Shown: positions 1 through 5,885 of the stretch, in pieces
Layout: every line of letters begins with the position of its first letter
How positions within the stretch are numbered: position 1 is the stretch's first letter
NCBI GenBank assembly: GCA_016789035.1
Contig: JAEUSC010000430.1
Span: 1 to 6,577 of the forward strand
Direction of reading: 5' to 3'
From: Candidatus Omnitrophota bacterium
Lineage (GTDB): Bacteria; Omnitrophota; Gorgyraeia; Zapsychrales; Fredricksoniimonadaceae
Length of the DNA stretch: 6,577 nucleotides
Translations under genes and position numbers: made by a program
Notes under the pieces: model-generated
The model's input: only the letters and a program-made list of their open reading frames with translations
Told to the model about the DNA's origin: nothing
The model's database searches: none

Positions 1-1076
1 AGACCACTGACACGGTTAAGCAGATTTCCAAAATCATTAGCCAAGTCGCTGTTGTATCTTTTAATAAACGCATCCTGTGTGAAATTCGCATCCATTCCTA
101 AAATCATTTCGCGCATTAGAAAATACCGCACGGCATCAACACCATACTGTTCGATGAAATCCATCGGATTAACGACATTCCCCAGCGATTTGCTCATTTT
201 CGTATCACCGGTCAACCACCAGCCATGAGCAAAAATTGTTTTGGGCAGCGGCAATCCAAGAGAAAAAAGCATGGTCGTCCAATAGACCGAATGTGTCGTC
301 AAAATGTCTTTGCCGATCAAATGCAAATCGGCCGGCCACCATTTTGCAAAGCGAGACTCATCGGACGTATAACCGGGCGCCGAAATGTAATTGATGAGCG
401 CATCAAACCAAACATAAGTGACATAATCTTTATCAAACGGAAGTTCAATCCCCCAGCTCATGCGCGTCTTGGGACGGGAAATGCACAAATCCCCCAACGG
501 CTGTTTGAGAAATCCAAGGATTTCATTGGCGCGGTGTTGCGGGCGGATAAAATCCGGATGGCTTTGAATGTAGTCGATGAGCCGGTCCTGATACTTACTC
601 ATCTTGAAGAAGTAATTGCGCTCTTTGATCTGTTTGACGTCCCGGAACTGTCCCGAGGTCATTTCGGTCTCGGTGATAAAACGCTCCTCAGCGACCGAAT
701 ACCATCCTTCATATTCATCGACATAAATATCACCGGCCTGATGGACCTGGTTCAGTACATGCTGGACAACGTCCATGTGCCGTTTCTGGCTCGTACGGAT
801 AAAATCATCATAACGAATGTCGAGCTTTTCCCAAAGATTGGAAAACCGCGGAGCCAGTTCATCGCAATGCTGCTGCGGCGGGACGTTGCGTTTTTGCGCG
901 GCCTGAAGGACTTTTTGACCATGCTCATCGACACCCGTCAGAAAGAAAACATTCTCAGCTGCAGCGCGATGAAAACGGGCCAGCACATCCGCCAAGATGG
1001 TCGTATAGGCATGGCCGATATGCGGAACATCATTGACGTAATAAATAGGAGTTGTCAGAAAAAACTTTTTATTCAT
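1..1076 (-). CDS. metG: Methionyl-tRNA synthetase, N-terminal part (runs off left edge)
   Basis: Class I aminoacyl-tRNA synthetase that charges tRNA-Met with methionine in the cytoplasm. I translated 358 codons from an ATG at 1076; the frame is open to base 1, so the rest of the protein, including the anticodon-binding domain, is outside the window. The Rossmann catalytic core is present: HIGH motif at residues 19-22 (context DVPHIGHAYT) and KMSKS at 293-297 (context TKMSKSLGN). The connective region reads YEGWYSVAEERF (about 122-133), so the zinc-knuckle cysteines of many bacterial MetRS are replaced; this resembles the zinc-free subtype. A GAGG Shine-Dalgarno (1086-1089) sits 9 nt before the ATG. 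The upstream small ORF ends inside this start region, with an 8 bp overlap, which suggests translational coupling. Identity is very secure; only completeness is unknown. Confidence 0.97.
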   Translation of the reverse strand, partial: MNKKFFLTTPIYYVNDVPHIGHAYTTILADVLARFHRAAAENVFFLTGVDEHGQKVLQAAQKRNVPPQQHCDELAPRFSNLWEKLDIRYDDFIRTSQKRHMDVVQHVLNQVHQAGDIYVDEYEGWYSVAEERFITETEMTSGQFRDVKQIKERNYFFKMSKYQDRLIDYIQSHPDFIRPQHRANEILGFLKQPLGDLCISRPKTRMSWGIELPFDKDYVTYVWFDALINYISAPGYTSDESRFAKWWPADLHLIGKDILTTHSVYWTTMLFSLGLPLPKTIFAHGWWLTGDTKMSKSLGNVVNPMDFIEQYGVDAVRYFLMREMILGMDANFTQDAFIKRYNSDLANDFGNLLNRVSG

Positions 1077-1209
1077 TCATCATAACCTCAATCGCACTTT
1101 TTAAACCTTTAACCACAGCAGCCATCGAGGCATAATCCAGCGTCGCCGCGCGGTCTCTGGGCAGGAACATCGTTGGCTGAGTTGTTTGACACAGGATTAA
1201 AATTTTCAT
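1069..1209 (-). CDS. Small unrecognised ORF (46 aa) coupled to metG
   Basis: A 46-codon ORF in the ricT-metG gap that I do not recognise. It begins MKILILCQTT, continues through LPRDRAATLDYASMAAVVKG and ends SAIEVMMNE. Its TAA stop overlaps the metG ATG by 8 bp, and the metG Shine-Dalgarno lies inside its last codons, an arrangement typical of coupled genes. By hand count about 32 of 46 codons start with a purine, which is coding-like, especially in the second half. Against it: no Shine-Dalgarno is visible before the ATG at 1209. The same frame is open upstream to 1263 (18 more codons, no ATG/GTG/TTG), so the true start may be elsewhere, or this may be the 3' half of a gene split by a frameshift. 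The MKILILC opening recalls the first strand of many alpha/beta proteins, but no function can be assigned. Confidence 0.4.
   Translation of the reverse strand: MKILILCQTTQPTMFLPRDRAATLDYASMAAVVKGLKSAIEVMMNE
1086..1089 (-). promoter_or_regulatory. Ribosome binding site of metG
   Basis: GAGG on the minus strand, 9 nt before the ATG at 1076. It fixes that ATG as the metG start over the nearby out-of-frame ATG triplets at 1080 and 1083, which belong to the frame of the upstream small ORF. Confidence 0.6.
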
Positions 1210-1283
1210 CGAAAAGTCGTCGGTTGAACAGCCAATAGACAGAGCCCCACGGCTTTTAATACGTCAAAAATTCCTTTTCCCAC
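1206..1283 (-). CDS. Possible 25-aa ORF or 5' half of a frameshifted small gene
   Basis: A 25-codon GTG-start ORF immediately after ricT. It reads GKGIFDVLKAVGLCLLAVQP followed by TTFR, with a TGA stop. The stop overlaps the ATG of the next small ORF as ATGA, a common coupling arrangement. The first dozen codons look coding-like and the middle is hydrophobic (about residues 6-20). No Shine-Dalgarno is visible before the GTG, and the frame stays open upstream into the end of ricT without an ATG. The two small ORFs are in frames that differ by one base and are both open between 1206 and 1263. They could therefore be the two halves of one gene of about 70 codons interrupted by a single frameshift, natural or from sequencing error. 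A chance ORF is equally possible. Confidence 0.17.
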   Translation of the reverse strand: MGKGIFDVLKAVGLCLLAVQPTTFR

Positions 1284-1303
1284 CGGACTATACGGCTTAT
1301 GAA

Positions 1304-2149
1304 CTATTCTTCCTGCCTGGATTGGGCGGCATCGGCCGAAGCCAGTTTTGTCGGCTGCATTGCCGTTGTGGAATAATCGTGTTTGATAATCTTTCCTTCA
1401 CCATAATCCACGTGCACAAACTTCTTGAGCACGTTAATGGCAATCACCTTGCCCTTACCTTCTTGGGTGGAAACCTTCTGTCCCATGCGGGGCAAGCTGC
1501 GGGCCATCTCACGGTAGACATTGTATTCATAGGCCATGCAGCACTTGATACGGCCGCAGACACCGGAAATTTTGGACGGATTAAGCGGTAATCCCTGTTC
1601 CTTGGCCATCTTGATCGACAGCGGATGAAAGCTGGTCATGTACGATGAGCAGCACAGTTCCCTGCCGCAGACGCCAAAACCGCCGATAATCTTGGCTTTG
1701 TCACGCACCTGAATTTGCTTAAGCTCGATGCGGGCGCGAAGAATCCGAGCCAGCTCTTTAACCAGATTGCGGAAATCCACCCGGCCATCCGAGGAAAAAA
1801 AGAAAAGGATTTTCGAATTATCAAAAGAATATTCCCCTTTGATAATCCTCATTTCGAGCTTTTGATCATTTATTTTACGTAAACAGGCGTTGATAGAATC
1901 CTTGGCTTTTTGGCGGTTGGTTTCGATCTGTTTTAAATCTCCTTCAGATGCCAATCGAATGATCCGTCCGACCGATGCCTCGGTCTTTCCTTTGCAGACT
2001 TTGTCCGGATCCGAAACGACACGTCCGAATTCCAGACTGCGTTCATATTCAATGATCACAATATCGTCACGGCGGCAGACCACCTCGGCCGCATCAAACC
2101 AATAAACTTGCCGGTACTCTCCCACTTGAATCTGCACTATTTTACCCAT
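1304..2149 (-). CDS. ricT: PSP1-domain iron-sulfur protein RicT (YaaT family)
   Basis: A 281-aa member of the PSP1/YaaT family, close to the roughly 275 aa of Bacillus YaaT. In Bacillus, RicT acts with RicA and RicF in a complex carrying [4Fe-4S] clusters that affects RNase Y-dependent mRNA maturation, sporulation and competence. Visible marks are the N-terminal segment DDIVIIEYERSLEFGRV (28-44), the core VDFRNLVKELARILRARIEL (124-143), and two cysteine clusters: GVCGRELCC with Cys161, 166 and 167, and GVCGRIKCC with Cys198, 203 and 204. All six family cysteines are present, so cluster binding is likely retained. The C-terminal tail (about 270-281) is Ala/Gln/Glu-rich and looks flexible. The start overlaps the end of holB by 13 bp and has a strong Shine-Dalgarno. 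No ricA or ricF is in the window, so partners and role here are unknown. Confidence 0.93.
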   Translation of the reverse strand: MGKIVQIQVGEYRQVYWFDAAEVVCRRDDIVIIEYERSLEFGRVVSDPDKVCKGKTEASVGRIIRLASEGDLKQIETNRQKAKDSINACLRKINDQKLEMRIIKGEYSFDNSKILFFFSSDGRVDFRNLVKELARILRARIELKQIQVRDKAKIIGGFGVCGRELCCSSYMTSFHPLSIKMAKEQGLPLNPSKISGVCGRIKCCMAYEYNVYREMARSLPRMGQKVSTQEGKGKVIAINVLKKFVHVDYGEGKIIKHDYSTTAMQPTKLASADAAQSRQEE

Positions 2150-3090
2150 ACCAGCTCCTTGATAACGCTCATTGACATCTTGACATTAAGATTGTCCTTA
2201 AACAAACGCATCGCATTGATGATTTCATCTACAATTTTCATAACATGATCAAAGGTAAATCCATTGCTCAGACTTTTCAAATCTCTAACCCGGTCACGGT
2301 TGGCCAAAAATGATTCATCCACCCCGGATTTGAGCAACGCCATGTCCCTAAAAAAACTCAATAAGACATCTAAGAGTGTCTTGGTATGTTCCTTGTCCGA
2401 AAGGGTCTTTCTTATAAACTCATCGGAACTCCGTCGCATAACCATTTCATCAATCATTTTGTTTTTCTGCAGATGAAATTTCGACTCATGCAAATTCTTG
2501 GCCCGCTGATAGCTCCCATCAGCAAAGAAGGCCAGCGACTGCGCGGAAACCTCATCCAAAGAATAATTATCAATCATCATTTGTGTCAATCGTCTTAAAG
2601 ACATCGGAAAGAAATGAATAGCATGACAGCGCGATTTGATGGTATCCAAACACAATTCCGCCACAGACGTGGTAAGAAAAATCAGCGTTTGCTTATGCGG
2701 TTCTTCCAATGTCTTTAACAACGCATTGGCCGCTTCTTTTGTCAATCGCTCGGCGTTAGTAATGGTGAAAACTTTCCATTTCGCCTCAAAAGAACGTAAT
2801 GTGCAACGCTGGATAAAGGCACGGATGTCTTCAATCTTAATTGTCTCCCCCAACCCTGTTTCCAGACGGTAAATATCCGGATGGTTGCCGGACTCTATCT
2901 TCCGGCAACTGGCACATTGACCGCAAAAGAATTGGCCGCCAGGCTGTTCGCAATTGAGCATACGCGCAATGGCATTGACCGTTGTGGATTTACCTGAAAA
3001 CGCCGGACCGATAAAAAGATAGGCGTGCGCCATTCTTCCTTGCGAAGAGATCGTTTGAAACCGCTCTAAGATTTCCCTGGAATAATCCAC
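2137..3090 (-). CDS. holB: DNA polymerase III subunit delta' (clamp loader)
   Basis: A 317-aa AAA+ clamp-loader subunit, probably delta'. In the family, delta' works with delta and gamma/tau to load the sliding clamp at the replication fork. The P-loop is GPAFSGKST (28-36), preceded by AHAYLF, the usual context (HAYLFxGP). A zinc-binding module follows: Cys47, then CGQCASC giving Cys56, 59 and 62. Next come GNHPDI (68-73), the sensor/central segment NALLKTLEEP (122-131), and the SRC motif at 153-155 that supplies the arginine finger. The P-loop is intact, whereas E. coli delta' is degenerate, so ATP binding is possible; a gamma/tau (DnaX) identity is less likely because of the length and the lack of tau domains. 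Start is GTG at 3090 with GAGGG 6 nt upstream. The gene overlaps the methyltransferase by 25 bp and ricT by 13 bp. The holB-ricT pairing is also seen in Bacillus and supports the delta' call. Confidence 0.92.
   Translation of the reverse strand: MDYSREILERFQTISSQGRMAHAYLFIGPAFSGKSTTVNAIARMLNCEQPGGQFFCGQCASCRKIESGNHPDIYRLETGLGETIKIEDIRAFIQRCTLRSFEAKWKVFTITNAERLTKEAANALLKTLEEPHKQTLIFLTTSVAELCLDTIKSRCHAIHFFPMSLRRLTQMMIDNYSLDEVSAQSLAFFADGSYQRAKNLHESKFHLQKNKMIDEMVMRRSSDEFIRKTLSDKEHTKTLLDVLLSFFRDMALLKSGVDESFLANRDRVRDLKSLSNGFTFDHVMKIVDEIINAMRLFKDNLNVKMSMSVIKELVWVK
2155..2160 (-). promoter_or_regulatory. Ribosome binding site of ricT inside holB
   Basis: AAGGAG on the minus strand, 5 nt before the ricT ATG at 2149 and lying within the last codons of holB. 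It is the strongest Shine-Dalgarno in the window and decides the ricT start despite the 13 bp overlap with holB. Confidence 0.8.
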
Positions 3091-3770
3091 CGATTTCCCT
3101 CAGATATGCTTGTCATCATCCAAAATATCAAGACCATTACAAATACGGCGTCCGCCACAACTGGAATGATTGAAACCTTTCGCCAAAAAAGATGCTGCTG
3201 TAAGAACCAAAAAGCCAGATTTAAAATAGGCCAACAAAACAAGCCATATTTTTCTTTCGTACTCCATAAGTGTTTCCTGGAAAAAACCTCATTAAAATTC
3301 ACATCAGTAAAACTCTTCAGTGTAGGAATAAATACGCGCACGCGGCTACAGTAATCGCGATAAGCCTGACCAAAGTTCTCTAACAACGTCGCTTCTTCCT
3401 TCTTGATTTGAATGATAAATCGGAAATAAAATACTGTTGAGAAAATCGCAATGGTCCATAACGGAAAGAGCGGACACATAAAACCCACTCCAATCAAAAA
3501 CGTTCCCAAATACATGGGATTTCTCACAAACTTATAAGGTCCATCTATAACAAGCGAACAACTTTGGTTGGAAGAAAACTTTTTGTATCCCCTCGCACTC
3601 ATTCGCAGCAATGCCCCTAAAATAATCAACACAAAACCGACAACGGCAAACACATCTCGAAGAAAGGCACTATCATTATACAAATAGGGAAAAATTAAAA
3701 CCAACAGGGCCGTCAGAATCATACAAGAGCCGATTACTAACGCATCAAGCTGAACTCTGGGTTTGGTCAT
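3066..3770 (-). CDS. Membrane methyltransferase, ICMT/PEMT-like
   Basis: A 234-aa integral membrane protein of the isoprenylcysteine carboxyl methyltransferase / phospholipid methyltransferase-like superfamily. The SAM-binding signature is visible: DGPYKFVRNPMYLG (76-89), then a charged segment with KEE at 124-126, FGQAYRDY (133-140) and the closing VRVFIP. These match the GPY...RxPxYxG and EE...FGxxYxxY pattern of the fold, with Asn in place of the His often found in RHP. Hydrophobic segments lie near 9-29, 39-58, 88-120, 176-192 and 200-218. The last two lie after the methyltransferase core and form a C-terminal extension of about 80 residues. The ATG overlaps the tmk stop as ATGA, and the 3' end overlaps holB by 25 bp, so expression is tied to replication genes. 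Substrate is unknown; bacterial members need not act on prenylated proteins. Confidence 0.85.
   Translation of the reverse strand: MTKPRVQLDALVIGSCMILTALLVLIFPYLYNDSAFLRDVFAVVGFVLIILGALLRMSARGYKKFSSNQSCSLVIDGPYKFVRNPMYLGTFLIGVGFMCPLFPLWTIAIFSTVFYFRFIIQIKKEEATLLENFGQAYRDYCSRVRVFIPTLKSFTDVNFNEVFSRKHLWSTKEKYGLFCWPILNLAFWFLQQHLFWRKVSIIPVVADAVFVMVLIFWMMTSISEGNRWIIPGKS
3097..3101 (-). promoter_or_regulatory. Ribosome binding site of holB
   Basis: GAGGG on the minus strand, 6 nt before the GTG at 3090 and located inside the 3' end of the upstream methyltransferase gene. It supports the GTG as the holB start and implies coupled translation. Confidence 0.7.
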
Positions 3771-4387
3771 AATCCCATCACCTGATCAATACAATCTTTG
3801 ACGCGTTTGAAAATCTCTTCTTTGGGGGCATCCACCCGTATTAGTTTGATTCGGTTTGGATTCTGGGCCGCGAGGCTCAAATATCCCTGACGGACTTTTT
3901 CATGATATTCCAAAGGTCGAAGCTCAATGCGGTCTTTCTTCGCGTTCGTCCGTGATAGCCCCTCCTTGACTTCTATATCAAACAGCACAGTCAAGTCAGG
4001 CACGATGCCTTGCGTAACAAATGTCCCCAGGGACTGGATAAACTTTAAATCTAATCCGTGCCCAAATCCCTGATAGACAAATGTGGAGTCAAGAAATCGA
4101 TCGCAAACAATGGTCTTTCCGGCTTGAAGCGCCGGGGCAATGATCTCTTTAACAACTTGTGCCCGTGCCGCCATATATAAAAGCGTTTCGCACTCCTGGC
4201 CCATGGCATCGTTTTTAACATCCAACAAAAGATTACGGATAGCCTCGCTAATTTTCACGCCGCCGGGTTCGCGCAAGGCAATGACATCCTGACCTTTTGA
4301 TTTCAAATAATCCACAATGAGCGCCGACTGCGTACTTTTACCAGAACCTTCCGAACCTTCCAGAGTAATGAATTTAGCCTTAGTCAT
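3767..4387 (-). CDS. tmk: Thymidylate kinase
   Basis: A 206-aa dTMP kinase that phosphorylates dTMP to dTDP with ATP in the cytoplasm, an essential step towards dTTP. The P-loop is EGSEGSGKST (10-19). REPGG (39-43) and the substrate-site CDRFLDST (95-102) are the standard thymidylate kinase signatures. The LID region around 145-155 carries Arg145, Lys150, Lys151 and Arg153, while the P-loop has an acidic rather than basic residue at its variable position; this fits the bacterial type II enzyme. Length is normal. The start ATG at 4387 has no clear Shine-Dalgarno. It follows a 74 bp gap after cysS, the longest spacer between recognised genes apart from the ricT-metG gap, so a separate weak promoter is possible, although I cannot identify one. 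The stop overlaps the methyltransferase start as ATGA. Confidence 0.97.
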   Translation of the reverse strand: MTKAKFITLEGSEGSGKSTQSALIVDYLKSKGQDVIALREPGGVKISEAIRNLLLDVKNDAMGQECETLLYMAARAQVVKEIIAPALQAGKTIVCDRFLDSTFVYQGFGHGLDLKFIQSLGTFVTQGIVPDLTVLFDIEVKEGLSRTNAKKDRIELRPLEYHEKVRQGYLSLAAQNPNRIKLIRVDAPKEEIFKRVKDCIDQVMGL

Positions 4388-4461
4388 AGTGTCTTTGTAT
4401 CAGTTCAGCAGCCTGTGGTCAGCAATTTCTTTATCTGATTAAGGATCTTGGCACCTGACAC

Positions 4462-5871
4462 TTAAATAAACCTCCACGTCTGCCCGTTTTTGGTATCTTC
4501 AACGGCAATGCCCTTTTGCTTTAAGGCCTCCCGCAATTCATCGGAACGCTTGAAATCTTTATCGGCCCGTGCCTGTTTGCGATCGTCCAGAAGTGCCTCT
4601 AACTCCGGCGAAAGAGCCACCTCTTTTTCCTTGGCAAAAAGACCAAAAATGTCCGACGCAATGTGTTCTAAGGCATCCACCGCCGTAAAAATAACACCTT
4701 CATAGTCATCATGACGTTTGCCGGCATCAATGTATTTATGAGTGGTGCTGATCAAATCGAAAAGAACTGCCAATCCCTTGGGTGTATTAAAATCATCATC
4801 CATCGCAGCAACAAAATCGGTCCGGGCCTTTTCGACAAAATCAACGTTCTTCGTTGTTTGATAAAGGCTCTTGTCTTTAATGATGCTGTAGGCCTTCCAA
4901 AACAGAATATCAAATTTATCTAAAGCTTTCTTTGCGTCCTGAACCTTTTCTTCGTTAAAATCAATCGCACTCGCGTAATGAGAGAACAAGAAGAATAACT
5001 TCAGTGTATCGACGCCATACTTGTCTACCGCATTTTTGATCGTGATGTAATTGCCCAGGGACTTAGACATCTTCTGCCCATTGATCGTCAAAAGACCATG
5101 ATGGATCCAATACTTGGCGAAAGTCTTTCCCGTCAAACCTTCGGACTGCGCCAGCTCATTTTCATGATGGGGAAAGATAAGATCTCGTCCGCCGGCATGA
5201 ATATCTAGAGTCTGTGTCTTCAAATGTTTCATACTCATGCAGGAACATTCAATATGCCAGCCCGGACGTCCTGCGCCCCAAGGGCTGTCCCAAACCGGTT
5301 CGCCTTCTTTGGATTTCTTCCATAAGGCAAAATCTAAAGGATCTTTTTTCTTGTCGCCCTTTTCAATGCGGACGGCCTCCAACATCCTATCAATGCTTTG
5401 GCCGGAAAGTTTGCCGTAGCTGTCAAACTTGCGAACGTTAAAATAAACATCGCCGTCCACCGCGTAGGCCATGTCTTTTGCGATGAGCCCCTGGATATGG
5501 GCAATCATCTCGGGAATGTTCTCGGTCGCTTTCGGCTCTGCATCACCGGGATTCACTCCCAAGAGCTTCAAATCTTCATAATATTTGACAATTTGTTCTT
5601 CGGAGACCTGCTGACTGGTTTTCTTAGACTCATTGGCCTTCTGAATGATCTTGTCATCCACATCAGTAATATTACGTACAAACATCACCTGATAGCCGCG
5701 AAATCTAAGATACCGTCGGATGACATCAAAGACATACAAGCTGCGGGCATGACCGATATGACATTGATCGTAAACCGTGACACCACAGGTGTACATCTTG
5801 ACCACCTTATCATGCAAAGGGATGAATTCTTCTTTTTGACGGGTCAGCGAATTAAAAATGTGAATGGACAT
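4462..5871 (-). CDS. cysS: Cysteinyl-tRNA synthetase
   Basis: A 469-aa class I aminoacyl-tRNA synthetase that charges tRNA-Cys; the length matches the bacterial family (about 460-470). Motifs in order: MYTCGVTVYD with zinc ligand Cys29, HIGH at 38-41, NITDVDDKI (67-75), GRPGWHIECS (201-210) with zinc ligand Cys209, DIHAGGRDL (223-231), FPHHENE with ligands His235 and Glu239, and KMSKS at 267-271. In the HGGG-type motif the first Gly is Ala (HAGG), a mild variant. The C-terminal part (about 350-469) is the helical DALR-like and tRNA-binding region, ending in the typical NGQTWRF. The ATG at 5871 lies 14 bp after the cysE stop, with only a weak AGAG as Shine-Dalgarno. Pairing with cysE puts cysteine synthesis and use together, an arrangement also known in Bacillus (gltX-cysE-cysS). 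Confidence 0.98.
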   Translation of the reverse strand: MSIHIFNSLTRQKEEFIPLHDKVVKMYTCGVTVYDQCHIGHARSLYVFDVIRRYLRFRGYQVMFVRNITDVDDKIIQKANESKKTSQQVSEEQIVKYYEDLKLLGVNPGDAEPKATENIPEMIAHIQGLIAKDMAYAVDGDVYFNVRKFDSYGKLSGQSIDRMLEAVRIEKGDKKKDPLDFALWKKSKEGEPVWDSPWGAGRPGWHIECSCMSMKHLKTQTLDIHAGGRDLIFPHHENELAQSEGLTGKTFAKYWIHHGLLTINGQKMSKSLGNYITIKNAVDKYGVDTLKLFFLFSHYASAIDFNEEKVQDAKKALDKFDILFWKAYSIIKDKSLYQTTKNVDFVEKARTDFVAAMDDDFNTPKGLAVLFDLISTTHKYIDAGKRHDDYEGVIFTAVDALEHIASDIFGLFAKEKEVALSPELEALLDDRKQARADKDFKRSDELREALKQKGIAVEDTKNGQTWRFI

Positions 5872-5885
5872 AACTTTGCTCTAAC

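Noticed and set aside
225..1085. Long plus-strand open frame (286 codons)
   Set aside because: It lies antisense to metG, whose minus-strand translation has intact HIGH and KMSKS motifs over the same bases. The plus-strand product has no recognisable domain.
1086..1303. T-box, SAM or cobalamin riboswitch upstream of metG
   Set aside because: No T-box GGGTGGxACCGCG element and no SAM-I core are present. A CCGGTG...CCTGCC resemblance to cobalamin elements lacks the required paired CCGG arms and a proper B12 box, and no terminator or sequestering hairpin is seen.
1160..1317. Nested inverted repeats on the ricT-metG gap: an 8-base arm (1310-1317 with 1160-1167) and a 7-base arm (1229-1235 with 1173-1179), suggesting a structured RNA
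   Set aside because: In about 240 bases a perfect 8-base match is expected by chance roughly once in two or three such windows, and 7-base matches more often. The arms do not extend, and the outer arm lies partly in ricT coding sequence. Covariation in relatives would be needed to revive it.
4388..4462. Six-base inverted repeat (AGTGTC/GACACT) spanning the cysS-tmk gap as a possible tmk regulator or terminator
   Set aside because: Six-base arms in a 75-base stretch are expected by chance, there is no U-tract, and the arms do not extend. A TTGCTG...GATACA promoter-like pair in the same gap is too weak to call.
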